Source: Glaesserella australis (GTDB lineage: Bacteria > Pseudomonadota > Gammaproteobacteria > Enterobacterales > Pasteurellaceae). Taken from it: DNA of 64,000 bases. Shown piece after piece: positions 8,812-18,520 of the stretch (the stretch's first letter is position 1; each line of letters begins with the position of its first letter). The notes below the pieces were generated by a model. The model was not told where the DNA came from. It worked only from the letters and a program-made list of their open reading frames with translations, and did not search any database. Location: positions 124,001-188,000 of the forward strand of contig NZ_PTPX01000018.1 of NCBI RefSeq assembly GCF_003260095.1. Reading direction: 5' to 3'. Position numbers and translations under genes: made by a program.

Positions 8812-9159
8812 ATGACAACACTCTACGGCATTAAAAACTGCGATACGGTTAAAAAAGCGATCAAATGGCTAGCGGATAACAATCTCAATCCGCAACTACA
8901 CGACTACCGTGTAGATGGGTTAGATACCGCTTGGCTTGCCGAAATGGCGGAAAAATTCGGCTGGGAAAATTTAGTCAATAAACGTAGCACCACTTGGCGT
9001 AATTTAGATGATGAGATCAAAAATAATCTCACTAAAGAAGTAGCGTTAAAAGTATTGGCAGAACAGCCAACCTTAATCAAACGCCCGATTGTGCTTGCAG
9101 AAGGCGTAGCATTGATTGGGTTTGATGAAAAGTCATATCAGCAGGCGTTTGGGAAGTAA
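8812..9159 (+). CDS. yffB: ArsC/Spx-family reductase, YffB-like
   Basis: A 115-residue thioredoxin-fold protein of the ArsC/Spx family. The N-terminal [12 protein letters not shown] holds a single Cys (about residue 9), the position of the catalytic Cys in ArsC; RPI near residue 88 matches the family's conserved Arg-Pro. In E. coli yffB also lies directly before dapE, the main reason for the name. Substrate is not known; a glutathione-dependent thiol reductase role has been suggested for the family. Start follows AAAGGAAC; the stop lies one base before dapE. Confidence 0.88.
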   Translation: MTTLYGIKNCDTVKKAIKWLADNNLNPQLHDYRVDGLDTAWLAEMAEKFGWENLVNKRSTTWRNLDDEIKNNLTKEVALKVLAEQPTLIKRPIVLAEGVALIGFDEKSYQQAFGK

Positions 9160-9160
9160 T

Positions 9161-10294
9161 ATGAAAAATCAAATCATCTTTCTTGCTCAATCCCTTATTC
9201 AACGTAAATCGATCAGTCCGAATGATGAAGGCTGCCAACAACTGATTGCCGAACGACTACAAGCGGTCGGATTTAAATTGGAATGGTTGCCTTTTGGCGA
9301 CACCCTAAATTTATGGGCAACTCACGGCGAAGGCGAGCCTTGTCTTGCGTTTGCAGGGCATACCGATGTTGTGCCTGAAGGCGATGAAAGCCAATGGACA
9401 TATCCGCCGTTTTCGGCAGAGATTGTCGATAACGTACTTTACGGTCGTGGGGCAGCAGATATGAAAGGATCGTTAGCAGCAATGGTGATTGCTTGCGAAA
9501 CCTTTGTGAGAAATAATCCTAATCATCAGGGCAAAATCGCCCTACTCATCACGTCTGATGAAGAAGCAGCGGCAAAGGACGGTACGGTTAAAGTGGTCGA
9601 AACCTTAATGCAACGTCAGGAGCCGATCCATTATTGCGTGGTTGGCGAGCCGTCCAGCACCAAACAGCTTGGTGATGTGGTGAAAAACGGTCGCCGTGGT
9701 TCGATTACCGCTAATTTATATATCGATGGCATTCAAGGACACGTCGCCTATCCCCATTTAGCTGAAAACCCGGTGCATACCGCCCTGCCGTTTTTAAGCG
9801 AATTGACGAACTATCAATGGGATAACGGCAATGCCTTTTTCCCACCGACAAGCTTACAAATTGCCAATATTAAGGCTGGCACGGGCAGTAATAACGTGAT
9901 CCCCGGTGAGCTTTATGTGCAGTTTAATTTGCGTTACTGTACGGAAGTGAACGATGACATCATCAAAACAAAAGTGGCTGAAATGTTGCAAAAACACGAT
10001 TTAAAACACCGAATTGAGTGGAACTTGTCGGGAAAACCATTTTTAGCAGGAAATGGAAAATTGGTTCAGGCAACAATACAAGCGGTCGAAAACGTGACAC
10101 AAATTACGCCTAAGCTTGATACAGGCGGCGGCACATCAGACGGGCGTTTTATTGCTTTAATGGGTGCGGAAGTGGTGGAATTTGGACCAATTAACCAAAC
10201 AATCCACAAAGTAAACGAATGTGTAAACGTAGACGATTTGGGCAAATGTGGCGAAGTGTATTACCAAATTGCTCAAAAGATTTTAACAATATAA
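9161..10294 (+). CDS. dapE: Succinyl-diaminopimelate desuccinylase
   Basis: Zinc hydrolase that removes succinate from N-succinyl-LL-diaminopimelate in the lysine/diaminopimelate pathway, feeding peptidoglycan. 377 residues, the same as the Haemophilus enzyme. M20 metallopeptidase motifs: [12 protein letters not shown] (metal His, about 67), RGAADMKGS (bridging Asp), [11 protein letters not shown] (catalytic Glu and metal Glu, about 133-135) and NQTIHKVNE (metal His near 350). The frame is open from 9116, but the ATG at 9161, just after the yffB stop, gives the expected N-terminus. Two uptake signals (9259, 10078) lie within the gene. Confidence 0.96.
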   Translation: MKNQIIFLAQSLIQRKSISPNDEGCQQLIAERLQAVGFKLEWLPFGDTLNLWATHGEGEPCLAFAGHTDVVPEGDESQWTYPPFSAEIVDNVLYGRGAADMKGSLAAMVIACETFVRNNPNHQGKIALLITSDEEAAAKDGTVKVVETLMQRQEPIHYCVVGEPSSTKQLGDVVKNGRRGSITANLYIDGIQGHVAYPHLAENPVHTALPFLSELTNYQWDNGNAFFPPTSLQIANIKAGTGSNNVIPGELYVQFNLRYCTEVNDDIIKTKVAEMLQKHDLKHRIEWNLSGKPFLAGNGKLVQATIQAVENVTQITPKLDTGGGTSDGRFIALMGAEVVEFGPINQTIHKVNECVNVDDLGKCGEVYYQIAQKILTI

Positions 10295-10335
10295 ATTTTA
10301 ACTATCATTCAAATAGTATTTATAAATTAAATCTA

Positions 10336-10376
10336 TTGAACTAGATCAAATAACCTTAGTTTTTTCTATGGATAAT
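10336..10376 (+). promoter_or_regulatory. FNR-type class II promoter of the quinol peroxidase gene
   Basis: TTGAACTAGATCAA (10336-10349) differs by one base from the FNR consensus TTGATnnnnATCAA. GATAAT (10371-10376) is a good -10. A start near 10383 puts the FNR site at about -41, the classical activating position. No separate -35 is evident, as expected for an FNR-dependent promoter. Confidence 0.7.
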
Positions 10377-10417
10377 AACGCCGTTTTCCTTCTTTCTTTA
10401 TTTATGGAGCGTTACCA

Positions 10418-11815
10418 ATGAAAAAACTACTGTTATCCGCCATTGCACTTGGCGTGGCTGGCTTTTTAGGAGTTGTAGGATATGTGCATACCTTTGACCA
10501 AGAGCAAGCCACCAAATTACTGGCTCAAACCAATTTTAGTGGCAAACAACAAGAAGTCGCCAAAGTCCTTTTTGACAACGGTTGCCAATACTGCCACTCA
10601 CCAAATGCCGAAATGCCGTTCTATGCAAATCTTCCTGTTGTCAACTCAATGATGGAAAATGATGTCGCTACGGGCAACCGCTTTTTCCGTTTAGATAAAA
10701 TATTAGAAGGTATGAAAGATCCGAGCAAATTATCTGAAGCCGATCTTGCTAAACTAGAATATGTGTTACGCAACGACACAATGCCGATTGCAAGCTTTAT
10801 CCATATTCACTGGGGATCTCGCCCTGATGAGCAAGAGAAACAAATCGTGCTTGACTGGATTCACCAACAACGTGCGGAGCATTTTGTGCCGAAAAACACC
10901 GCTGGCGTTGATCCAACTCGTTTAGTTCAGCCAATTCCTGATGCTTTAGCCACCGACCCACGCAAAGTGGCGTTAGGTGATACGATCTATCACGATGGAC
11001 GTTTATCTGGTGACGGCACAGTGGCGTGTAGCAACTGCCACCAATTAGACAAAGGAGGTGTGGACGGATTGACCACATCAACTGGTATTCGTGGACAAAA
11101 AGGCGGCATCAATGCCCCAACTGTCTATAATGCGGCGTTCAACCACTTACAATTCTGGGACGGTCGTGCGAAAGATTTAGCGGATCAAGCGAAAGGCCCA
11201 CCGCTTAATCCAGTGGAAATGGGTTCACATAGCTTTGATGAAATTTTAGCGAAATTCAAGCAAGATCCTGCCTTTATGCAAGAGTTCTTGGCGGCGTATC
11301 CTGAATTGACAGCGGATACATTAACCGATGCGATTGCAGAATTTGAGAAAACCTTGATTACGCCAAACAGTGCCTTCGACAAGTTCTTAAAAGGCGATCA
11401 AAATGCGTTAAACGACGCTCAAAAACGTGGTTATGAATTGTTCAAATCAGCCAAATGCGACACCTGCCACACAGGTACAGCAATGGGCGGACAATCCTTT
11501 GAATATATGGGATTGTATGATGATTACTTCAAAGCACGCGGCACACCGATTACTGCAGACGATCACGGTCGTTTCTCACAAACCAAAGATCCAGCGGATA
11601 TGCACCGTTTCAAAGTACCAACTTTGCGTAACGTGGCACTCACCGCCCCTTATATGCACGACGGTAGTGTGAAAGATCTGAAAGAAGCGGTACGTGTAAT
11701 GGCACATTACCAAAGCGGTAAAACCTTGACAGATCAAGAGCTTAACGATCTCACTTCATTCCTTGAAGCATTAACTGGGGAATATAAGGGTAAAATCCTA
11801 ACGCGTGAAGAATAA
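10418..11815 (+). CDS. ccp: Tri-haem cytochrome c peroxidase (YhjA/Ccp quinol peroxidase)
   Basis: Periplasmic enzyme that reduces hydrogen peroxide with electrons from the quinol pool, letting peroxide act as an electron acceptor when oxygen is low. 465 residues, the length of E. coli YhjA. An N-terminal membrane anchor (about 5-24) is followed by three CxxCH haem c sites: CQYCH (about 47), CSNCH (about 205) and CDTCH (about 348). The extra N-terminal haem separates this subfamily from classical di-haem peroxidases. VPTLRNVALTAPYMHDG is the conserved C-terminal block. Start follows GGAGCG. The upstream FNR-type site fits induction without oxygen. Confidence 0.93.
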   Translation: MKKLLLSAIALGVAGFLGVVGYVHTFDQEQATKLLAQTNFSGKQQEVAKVLFDNGCQYCHSPNAEMPFYANLPVVNSMMENDVATGNRFFRLDKILEGMKDPSKLSEADLAKLEYVLRNDTMPIASFIHIHWGSRPDEQEKQIVLDWIHQQRAEHFVPKNTAGVDPTRLVQPIPDALATDPRKVALGDTIYHDGRLSGDGTVACSNCHQLDKGGVDGLTTSTGIRGQKGGINAPTVYNAAFNHLQFWDGRAKDLADQAKGPPLNPVEMGSHSFDEILAKFKQDPAFMQEFLAAYPELTADTLTDAIAEFEKTLITPNSAFDKFLKGDQNALNDAQKRGYELFKSAKCDTCHTGTAMGGQSFEYMGLYDDYFKARGTPITADDHGRFSQTKDPADMHRFKVPTLRNVALTAPYMHDGSVKDLKEAVRVMAHYQSGKTLTDQELNDLTSFLEALTGEYKGKILTREE

Positions 11816-11834
11816 TTTTTTGCGTAGTCCTTAG

Positions 11835-11862
11835 CTAAACTCCCTTTTGTCAAAGGGGAGTT
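11835..11862 (+). terminator. Possible terminator after the peroxidase gene
   Basis: Imperfect hairpin AACTCCC..TTT/AAAGGGGAGTT about 20 bases past the ccp stop. There is no strong T run, so it may act only weakly or be another intergenic palindrome. Confidence 0.4.
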
Positions 11863-11885
11863 GCCAAGTTCTAACAAATTTATCC

Positions 11886-11964
11886 TGTAGGGACACACTG
11901 CGTGTGTCCGATTATCTAAATTTTATTTGATTGTGTTTACGGACACACGCAGTGTGTCCCTACA
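11886..11964. repeat. Paired palindrome, GGACACAC family, copy 1
   Basis: Two inverted units of about 24 bp, each starting at its outer end with GTAGGG and built on the palindrome GGACACACTGCGTGTGTCC, flank a 29-base AT-rich middle. TGTAGGG (left) and CCCTACA (right) form the outer ends. Two more copies lie at 12751-12832 and 40409-40479. Architecture resembles REP/BIME or MITE-like elements. Confidence 0.85.
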
Positions 11965-12059
11965 GTAGAACTTGATAGCCTTATTTTCCAAAGGGAGAAA
12001 TATCTCTCCCGCTTCCCTTTTCTGCTATAATCTCTCCATTTCCCCAAGCGGTCTCATCT

Positions 12060-12746
12060 ATGCCAAATTTTGCAAATTTAAACGATATTCTCACAGGCAA
12101 AAGCCGAGGACATTTAGTACCACTACCGAATGAATTGTCAGATAAACACTACCTGCAAGCTGATGTGGTAAACGCTTTTTTACAGCTCCAACAAGCAGCA
12201 AAACAGGCGGGCTTTAATCTTCAACCTGCCAGCACCTACCGTGATTTTGAGCGACAAAAACTGATTTGGAATACCAAATTTAATGGCGGGCGTAAAGTTC
12301 ACGATGATAACGGCTGTGCGTTAGATTTAAGCGGTTTGGACGATTGGCAAAAATGCCAAGCGATTTTGCGTTGGTCTGCAGTGCCTGGTGCAAGCCGTCA
12401 TCATTGGGGAACGGAAATCGATATTTTTGATCCTGACTTGCTCCCCGAAGGTCAGACGTTAATGTTAGAGCCTTGGGAATATCAAACAGGCGGTTATTTT
12501 CAACGTTTAACGAATTGGCTACTGGTCAATGCGGAGCAGTTCGGGTTCTATTTTCCGTTTATGGAAGATCACAGTAAGCAGATTGGTTTAGAGCCTTGGC
12601 ATATTAGTTATTTCCCGATCGCCGAGCAATACGAGCGGTCACTTTCGTCTGACATTTTGCAAATGGTGTGGCAAGGGGAAGATGTGGCAGGCAGTGAGAG
12701 TTTGAACCGACATATTGATGAACTATTTAAGCATTATATTTTATAA
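12060..12746 (+). CDS. M15-family (VanY/DacB-like) peptidoglycan peptidase
   Basis: A 228-residue LAS-type zinc peptidase, probably a D,D- or L,D-carboxypeptidase acting on cell-wall peptides. STYRDFERQ (about 58-66), SRHHWGTEIDI (zinc His and Asp, about 116-126) and EPWHISY (second zinc His, about 180-186) are the M15 motifs. No signal peptide is visible, which is odd for an enzyme with a periplasmic substrate; it could be cytosolic and act in peptide recycling. The leader has TATAAT at 12026-12031, but instead of a Shine-Dalgarno the bases before ATG are an uptake signal core (AAGCGGTC). Confidence 0.8.
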   Translation: MPNFANLNDILTGKSRGHLVPLPNELSDKHYLQADVVNAFLQLQQAAKQAGFNLQPASTYRDFERQKLIWNTKFNGGRKVHDDNGCALDLSGLDDWQKCQAILRWSAVPGASRHHWGTEIDIFDPDLLPEGQTLMLEPWEYQTGGYFQRLTNWLLVNAEQFGFYFPFMEDHSKQIGLEPWHISYFPIAEQYERSLSSDILQMVWQGEDVAGSESLNRHIDELFKHYIL

Positions 12747-12750
12747 TGTG

Positions 12751-12832
12751 GTAGGGACACACTGCGTGTGTCCGCTCCATATTAAATTTAGATAAATGTA
12801 CTATTTTACGGACACACGCAGTGTGTCCCTAC
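12751..12832. repeat. Paired palindrome, GGACACAC family, copy 2
   Basis: Same layout as copy 1: GTAGGG-headed unit (12751-12774), AT-rich middle, inverted unit (12809-12832). It fills almost the whole gap between the M15 peptidase gene and rsmJ and ends 12 bases before the rsmJ start, so it must be part of that gene's 5' leader. Confidence 0.85.
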
Positions 12833-12844
12833 AATGAAAAAGAA

Positions 12845-13597
12845 ATGACAATAATCCAACTACTCAACGAAAGCGATTTCCCTGAGAAATTTCAAGCCAC
12901 CTGTGAAAAATGGCAATTACAGCACAATCCCGATGCGATTTTAGCCTTAGTTCAAACCAACGAACGCTTAGAATTACGCAAACTTGATGAGCCAAAATTA
13001 GGCGCTATCGCAGTAAACTTTGTGGACGGCACAATGGCACATCGGCGTAAATTTGGTGGTGGACGTGGTGAAGCGGTGGCAAAAGCGGTAGGGATCAAAG
13101 GCGATTACTTGCCAACCGTGATTGACGCAACTGCAGGGCTTGGGCGAGATGCCTTTGTACTGGCGGCTGTAGGTTGTAAAGTAAAATTGGTGGAACGTAA
13201 TCCTGTGGTGAGTGCGTTGTTAGAAGACGGTTTGGCTCGGGCTTATCAAGATGCGGAAATTGGCGGATTTATGAGAGAGCGAGTGGTGTTATTACCAGCT
13301 CACTCGATTGCGGAGCTAGATCCTGAGCGTGATTTTGCCGATGTGGTTTACCTTGATCCTATGTATCCGCATAAACAGAAAAGTGCGTTAGTTAAAAAGG
13401 AAATGCGGGTATTTCAGCATTTGGTTGGGGCGGATTTAGATTCAGATGATTTTTTCTTACCCGCTAAGGCGCTAGCGCGAAAAAGAGTGGTCGTCAAACG
13501 TCCTGATTATGCGCCGTTTTTAGCTGAACAAAAACCTGATTTTAGCCAAGAGACGAAAAATCATCGATTCGATATCTATTTATCTCATTTAAAATAA
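12845..13597 (+). CDS. rsmJ: 16S rRNA (guanine(1516)-N2)-methyltransferase RsmJ
   Basis: Methylates G1516 of 16S rRNA using S-adenosylmethionine. 250 residues. The SAM-binding motif is [21 protein letters not shown] (about 97-117, acidic VERNPV next) and the catalytic-type motif is YLDPMYPHK (about 177-185), both diagnostic of this family. The frame is open upstream to 12821 within the repeat, but the ATG at 12845 after AAAAAGAA is the first credible start. Its leader is dominated by a paired palindrome. Confidence 0.93.
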   Translation: MTIIQLLNESDFPEKFQATCEKWQLQHNPDAILALVQTNERLELRKLDEPKLGAIAVNFVDGTMAHRRKFGGGRGEAVAKAVGIKGDYLPTVIDATAGLGRDAFVLAAVGCKVKLVERNPVVSALLEDGLARAYQDAEIGGFMRERVVLLPAHSIAELDPERDFADVVYLDPMYPHKQKSALVKKEMRVFQHLVGADLDSDDFFLPAKALARKRVVVKRPDYAPFLAEQKPDFSQETKNHRFDIYLSHLK

Positions 13598-13673
13598 AGA
13601 TATTATTTTCTTGTATTGATAAAGATCCATGGGTAAACTTCCCATGCTTTTAACCCTTATAGGAGTTTTTATT

Positions 13674-14192
13674 ATGAAAAAATTAGCGATTGTCGCAACT
13701 ACACTATTATCAAGCACAGTATTTGCAGCCCCTGTTGGCACAACCTTTACTGGGTTTGGTGCTGGTCTTGATCTAACAACTGTAAAATATAAAAGTGCAG
13801 GTTTAGCAGGTAAACAAGCAACAGGCGTAAACTTAGTTGTTGATTATGGTATAGATTATGGACACGATCTCGTTGGTTTTGTGGAAGGTAAAGCAAAATT
13901 AGGCAGTAGCAAAATTTTTAATGATGTGAAACAGAAAACCCAATTCAGTGCGGGTTATTTACAAGGTTATCGTGTCTTACCAGATTTACTTCCTTACGCA
14001 AAATTAAATTATAGTGTGAGTAAAGTAGGTGATATTGGTAGTTTTAAAGGTATCGGCTATGGCGCTGGTGTAAAATATGCGGTATCAAATGATATCGAAA
14101 TTGGTGCAGAATACCTTAGAAGTAACCTTAAACATAGCGGTACGAAATTAAAAGGTAATGCGTTTAGTGCAAGTGCAGCATATCGTTTTTAA
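13674..14192 (+). CDS. Small outer-membrane beta-barrel protein
   Basis: A 172-residue protein with a signal peptide (MKKLAIVATTLLSSTVFAA, cleavage about 19/20). Alternating polar/apolar strands and a C-terminal aromatic end (SAAYRF) mark an outer-membrane barrel of about eight strands. The repeated GYGAGVKYAVSNDIEIGAEYLRS pattern is like OmpA/OmpX- or opacity-type barrels. Specific role unknown. The ATG at 13674 follows TAGGAG; an upstream ATG in the same frame lacks a signal peptide. It ends at a terminator shared with rpoD on the other strand. Confidence 0.78.
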   Translation: MKKLAIVATTLLSSTVFAAPVGTTFTGFGAGLDLTTVKYKSAGLAGKQATGVNLVVDYGIDYGHDLVGFVEGKAKLGSSKIFNDVKQKTQFSAGYLQGYRVLPDLLPYAKLNYSVSKVGDIGSFKGIGYGAGVKYAVSNDIEIGAEYLRSNLKHSGTKLKGNAFSASAAYRF

Positions 14193-14200
14193 ATTCAGAT

Positions 14201-14231
14201 AAAAAATCCCTAGCTAAAAGCTAGGGATTTT
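14201..14231. terminator. Bidirectional terminator between the barrel gene and rpoD
   Basis: Perfect 12-bp stem AAATCCCTAGCT/AGCTAGGGATTT with loop AAA, with A's on the left and T's on the right, lies between convergent stops at 14192 and 14235. Confidence 0.85.
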
Positions 14232-14234
14232 CGA

Positions 14235-16103
14235 TTAATCATCTAAGAAACTGCGTAAGGTTTCAGAGCGACTTGGATGTCTGAGTTTACGTAGTGCTTT
14301 CGCTTCAATTTGACGAATACGCTCACGTGTTACATCAAACTGTTTACCGACCTCTTCTAATGTATGATCGGTATTCATATCAATACCAAAGCGCATACGT
14401 AATACTTTTGCTTCTCTTGGTGTTAATCCTTCTAACACTTCATTTGTCGCAATACGTAGGCTTTCTGCTGTCGCAGAATCAAGCGGTAGCTCAAGTGAAC
14501 TATCCTCAATAAAATCACCTAAATGTGAATCATCGTCATCGCCAACTGGTGTTTCCATTGAGATAGGTTCTTTAGCAATTTTAAGTACCTTACGAATCTT
14601 ATCTTCAGGCATGCCCATTTTTTCTGCCAACTCTTCAGGGGTTGCTTCACGCCCCATTTCCTGTAAACATTGGCGAGAGATACGATTAAGTTTATTGATC
14701 GTTTCAATCATATGTACAGGAATACGAATGGTTCGAGCCTGATCCGCAATAGAACGTGTAATTGCCTGACGAATCCACCATGTCGCATAAGTTGAGAATT
14801 TATAACCACGACGGTATTCAAATTTATCAACCGCTTTCATTAAGCCGATGTTACCTTCTTGAATTAAATCAAGGAACTGTAAACCACGGTTGGTGTATTT
14901 CTTCGCAATCGAAATCACAAGACGCAAGTTTGCCTCAACCATCTCTTTTTTCGCCTTACGCGCTTTTAATTCACCATCAGCGATACGTCCGCCAATTTCT
15001 CGAATTTGGGAAATAGTTAATCCCGTGTTCTCTTCAAGTTTTTGTAAATTCGCAATATTTACGCGAATATTATCAACATAATTGGCTAATTTCGGTACAC
15101 CGCCTTTTTTGGCATTAATCGCTTTTTCAATCCATGCTTCAGAAAGTTCATTACCTTGGAATGCTTTAACGAAATCTACTTTCTTCATTCCAGCATATTC
15201 CACAGCATAACGTTGAATTTGACGTTCTTCAGCCCGTACCTGTTTCATCATTTTTTGCATAGATTCAACAAGTAAGTCAAATTGTTTTGGTACTAAACGG
15301 AATTCTCTGAAAATATCAGATAATGCTTGAATTTGATCTCTTGAACGTTTACTTGTACGGCCATGTTTTTGGATCGCTTGTAAAGCTTTTTGATGTTGCT
15401 CTTTTAGTAATGTGAATTTTTCACGAGCTAATTCAGGATCAATCGAATTATCGTCACCATTATCCCCTGATGACTCACCTTCTTCGTCTTCGCTTTCATC
15501 ATCTAAATCCGCAACGGTATCCGCTTCATTATCTTGCTCTAAAACTGCATCAAGATCTTCTACTAATGCTGTTTCTTCTGCATTAGGATCAACAAAGGCC
15601 GTTACCAAATCAGATAAACGAATCGTTCCTTCTTCAACCTGATCATAACGAGCAATGAGTTCTGATAATGCTTCAGGATACTCTGCAATAGCGCATTGAA
15701 CTTCGTTAATACCTTCTTCAATACGTTTTGCAATATCGATCTCGCCTTCTCGAGTAAGAAGTTCAACTGTCCCCATTTCACGCATATACATACGCACGGG
15801 ATCTGTCGTTCGTCCAAGCTCTGATTCTACCGTTGAAAGTACTTTAGTTGCCTCTTCTACCACATCTTCATCAGCAATATTACCTGAAAGCATTAAATCA
15901 TCAGCATCAGGTGCGGTTTCAAGTACCTTGATCCCCATATCATTGATCATCTGAATGATATCTTCGATTTGATCTGCATCGACGAGTTCTTCAGGCAAAT
16001 GGTCATGCACTTCTGAAATCGTTAAATATCCTTGCTCACGCCCTTGAGCGATAAGAAGTTCTAACTGAGATTGTTGTTCTTCTAATTGAGAGTGTTGTTC
16101 CAT
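14235..16103 (-). CDS. rpoD: RNA polymerase sigma-70 factor RpoD
   Basis: Primary sigma factor. 622 residues. Region 1.1 at the N-terminus ([25 protein letters not shown]), an acidic non-conserved insert (about 185-220), region 2 ([44 protein letters not shown], recognising -10), region 3, and the region 4 helix-turn-helix [22 protein letters not shown] (recognising -35). The chosen start (MEQHSQ) aligns with the E. coli start MEQN; an ATG four codons upstream is also possible. Last gene of the rpsU-dnaG-rpoD operon. Confidence 0.96.
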   Translation of the reverse strand: MEQHSQLEEQQSQLELLIAQGREQGYLTISEVHDHLPEELVDADQIEDIIQMINDMGIKVLETAPDADDLMLSGNIADEDVVEEATKVLSTVESELGRTTDPVRMYMREMGTVELLTREGEIDIAKRIEEGINEVQCAIAEYPEALSELIARYDQVEEGTIRLSDLVTAFVDPNAEETALVEDLDAVLEQDNEADTVADLDDESEDEEGESSGDNGDDNSIDPELAREKFTLLKEQHQKALQAIQKHGRTSKRSRDQIQALSDIFREFRLVPKQFDLLVESMQKMMKQVRAEERQIQRYAVEYAGMKKVDFVKAFQGNELSEAWIEKAINAKKGGVPKLANYVDNIRVNIANLQKLEENTGLTISQIREIGGRIADGELKARKAKKEMVEANLRLVISIAKKYTNRGLQFLDLIQEGNIGLMKAVDKFEYRRGYKFSTYATWWIRQAITRSIADQARTIRIPVHMIETINKLNRISRQCLQEMGREATPEELAEKMGMPEDKIRKVLKIAKEPISMETPVGDDDDSHLGDFIEDSSLELPLDSATAESLRIATNEVLEGLTPREAKVLRMRFGIDMNTDHTLEEVGKQFDVTRERIRQIEAKALRKLRHPSRSETLRSFLDD

Positions 16104-16202
16104 AGTTTTATCCATTCTTTAGAGCAAAAATAAGCAGTGGATTATACCACTGGTTTTCACATTGAGAGCTAATTTTGTAAAAAATTATAAAAATATGACC
16201 GC

Positions 16203-17951
16203 TTATCGTCCTGCTAGCAATAACATTAATTCTTGCTTTTCTTGCTGATTTAATCCTGTGGTACGGTCTTTTGCCATCAAGATTTCAATTTGTCTTTCAA
16301 CAAGCTTTTTATAAAAAAAATCTAACGTATCAATAAATGTATTTTCCACGTTCTCTGGCGAAACAAGATGATCCCAATTAGCCAATGCTACAAGATGTCG
16401 ATAATTAGGTGTATCACGGAGATGCTCAAGCAATCCTCCCATTGATATCCCTAAGTTTTGATGACAAATCTGAGCAAGTTCTAAAAAAAGAGAAAACCCT
16501 TTTTCTTCCAAGTTTTGTAAAAACCGAATATCTTCAGGAACATGCTGAACTAATTTGGGATTCTGCAATAATAACGCAATTAATAAACGCATTGGTGTGC
16601 GCTCAATTTTTGGCATATTGTGGCGAGTAGGTTCTTTTTCAATAGCCATTTTTGGTAATAATGCTTCTAGTTGCGTTGGATCAAGAATCCCTAATTTTTG
16701 TCCTAAAATATTTCGTAAGTAAAGGCGTAACATTTCACCAGGGATACGCTTAATTAACGGAATAGCTAAAGATGCAAGTTTTGATGCACCTTCTTTTGTC
16801 GAAAGATCAACTTGTGCTAATAGTGAATCAAATAAAAATTCACTCAAGGTTTGTGCTTTTTCAAGGTAACGTTCGAACCCATCTTTGCCTTGTGAGCGAA
16901 TAAAGGTATCCGGGTCTTCACCATCTGGTAAAAAAATAAATTTGAGCTGTCTGCCATCATGTAAGTGAGGTAGCGCATTTTCCAATGCTCGCCATGCTGC
17001 ATCTCGCCCTGCTCGGTCGCCATCATAGCAACAAATCACTTGCTCAGTGGCACGAAACATCAGCTGAATTTGTTCACCTGTAGTCGCTGTACCTAACGAA
17101 GCTACCGCATTATTCACCCCAAATTGTGCTAGAGCAACCACATCCATATAGCCTTCTACCACAAATAAAAATTCAGGATTCTCATTATGTTGTAAGGCTT
17201 GATATAAACCGTAAAGCTCGTTACCTTTATGATAAGTCGCTGATTCAGGAGAATTGAGATATTTCGGTTTCTCATCACCTAAAACCCGTCCACCAAAAGC
17301 AATCACTCGCCCTCGTTTATCACGAATAGGAAACATCACACGATTGCGAAAACGATCATAAACATTGCCACGCTCATTTTTAGAAAGCATTCCAGTATCT
17401 AGTAGCTTTTGAACTTCTTCAGGGTTATTACCAAATCGACGAAGTACTACGTCCATAGCATTCGGTGCAAAGCCAATTTCAAAACGTTCAATGATCTCTT
17501 GCGATAGCCCACGTTGTTGTAAATAGGCTTGGCTTTGACTGTCTTGAGCTAGTTGTTGTTGATAAAATTGAGCAACTAAATCCAACAACTCATACAGATT
17601 ACGTCGGGTTTTATAACTTGCTTGGGGTCTCCCATCGCGGTTGGTCACATTTTCTCGCGGAACTTCCAAACCATGCAAAGCTGCAAGTTCTTCGATTGCT
17701 TCTGGAAACTCTAGCTTATCGTATTCCATTAGAAAACTAATGGCATTACCATGTGCACCACAGCCGAAACAATGATAGAACTGCTTAGATTGACTTACGG
17801 TAAAAGAAGGACTTTTTTCATGGTGAAAAGGACAACAGGCTTGATAATCTCTGCCTGCTTTTTTGAGTTTAACACGACTATTGATCAACTCGACAATATC
17901 GGTTCGAGCAACAAGATCATCAATAAATGAACGTGGAATAGAACCTTTCAT
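16203..17951 (-). CDS. dnaG: DNA primase DnaG
   Basis: Makes RNA primers for Okazaki fragments at the replication fork. 582 residues. N-terminal zinc-binding domain CCPFHHEKSPSF...CFGCGAHG (about 40-65), catalytic TOPRIM core with FVVEGYMDVVAL and CCYDGDRAGRDAA (about 265-320), and a C-terminal helicase-binding domain that is less conserved. Start follows GGAG. Preceded by rpsU and followed by rpoD, the standard order of the macromolecular synthesis operon; a 99-base gap to rpoD gives room for an internal promoter or processing site. Confidence 0.96.
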   Translation of the reverse strand: MKGSIPRSFIDDLVARTDIVELINSRVKLKKAGRDYQACCPFHHEKSPSFTVSQSKQFYHCFGCGAHGNAISFLMEYDKLEFPEAIEELAALHGLEVPRENVTNRDGRPQASYKTRRNLYELLDLVAQFYQQQLAQDSQSQAYLQQRGLSQEIIERFEIGFAPNAMDVVLRRFGNNPEEVQKLLDTGMLSKNERGNVYDRFRNRVMFPIRDKRGRVIAFGGRVLGDEKPKYLNSPESATYHKGNELYGLYQALQHNENPEFLFVVEGYMDVVALAQFGVNNAVASLGTATTGEQIQLMFRATEQVICCYDGDRAGRDAAWRALENALPHLHDGRQLKFIFLPDGEDPDTFIRSQGKDGFERYLEKAQTLSEFLFDSLLAQVDLSTKEGASKLASLAIPLIKRIPGEMLRLYLRNILGQKLGILDPTQLEALLPKMAIEKEPTRHNMPKIERTPMRLLIALLLQNPKLVQHVPEDIRFLQNLEEKGFSLFLELAQICHQNLGISMGGLLEHLRDTPNYRHLVALANWDHLVSPENVENTFIDTLDFFYKKLVERQIEILMAKDRTTGLNQQEKQELMLLLAGR

Positions 17952-17969
17952 TGATTATCTCCCTGCTAA

Positions 17970-18016
17970 GCAAGCGGTTAGATTTACAAAATACTTTGCA
18001 AAAGTGACCGCTTATA
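17970..18016 (-). other. Inverted uptake-signal pair between dnaG and rpsU
   Basis: AAGCGGT (about 17970) and ACCGCTT (about 18008) face each other over roughly 30 bases. The two cores can pair into a stem. It sits with a second hairpin upstream of dnaG and could partly limit read-through. Confidence 0.5.
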
Positions 18017-18033
18017 ATGACTCTTTATAAATG

Positions 18034-18059
18034 CGGAAACCGTGATTCCAAACGGTTTC
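18034..18059 (-). terminator. Attenuator-like hairpin between rpsU and dnaG
   Basis: Stem GAAACCGT/ACGGTTTC (18036-18059) with an eight-base loop, followed on minus by an AT-rich but not pure T stretch. E. coli has a partial terminator at the same place, which lets rpsU be made in excess of dnaG and rpoD. Confidence 0.55.
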
Positions 18060-18095
18060 ACGGTCTCAAACTAACTTCTGTTATCTAATATAAAA

Positions 18096-18311
18096 TTAGT
18101 ATAAACGAGTGTTACGTGCGTTCTCACGGAAGTTACGTTTAGCATGACGTTTCGCTAAAGACGCTTTTTCACGTTTACGAATTGTTGTTGGTTTCTCGTA
18201 GAATTCACGAGCACGAACTTCAGCTAATAAACCTGCTTTTTCGCAAGAGCGTTTGAAACGACGTAATGCAACGTCAAATGATTCATTTTCACGAACTTTA
18301 ATTACTGGCAT
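18096..18311 (-). CDS. rpsU: 30S ribosomal protein S21
   Basis: Small-subunit protein that helps mRNA binding at initiation. 71 residues, the standard length, highly basic: [27 protein letters not shown] followed by Arg/Lys-rich helices. The Shine-Dalgarno GAGGTGA is strong. First gene of rpsU-dnaG-rpoD. It also marks one border of the O-antigen locus; erpA marks the other. Confidence 0.98.
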   Translation of the reverse strand: MPVIKVRENESFDVALRRFKRSCEKAGLLAEVRAREFYEKPTTIRKREKASLAKRHAKRNFRENARNTRLY

Positions 18312-18388
18312 AAGCCATCACCTCAGGAAATATATGTTTAAATTAAACCGCACAATTGGTGGCGGCATAGAACTAAAAAAGGTGGTGC

Positions 18389-18417
18389 ATTTTAGCCTAG
18401 ACTGTCTCAGAAGTAAA
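18389..18417 (-). promoter_or_regulatory. Promoter of the rpsU-dnaG-rpoD operon
   Basis: On minus: -35 TTTACT (18417-18412), 17-base spacer, -10 TAAAAT (18394-18389). Start would be near 18382, giving a leader of about 70 bases. Confidence 0.6.
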
Positions 18418-18520
18418 GAGCATATTTACGCTAACTCTATTGTTCTAAAAACACGACTACTGTTTAAGAGCAATTTCCGCTAGAATAGGTCATTTCTTCT
18501 CTCAGTTATAGGATTTATGT

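Noticed and set aside
11886-12832. The two nearby GGACACAC pairs as ends of one transposon carrying the M15 gene
   Set aside because: Each copy is a complete inverted pair in itself, a third copy is elsewhere, and no transposase is between them. Kept only as dispersed repeats.
16104-16115. Longer RpoD start at 16115
   Set aside because: The E. coli protein begins at the later Met (MEQ..), though the upstream ATG cannot be fully excluded.
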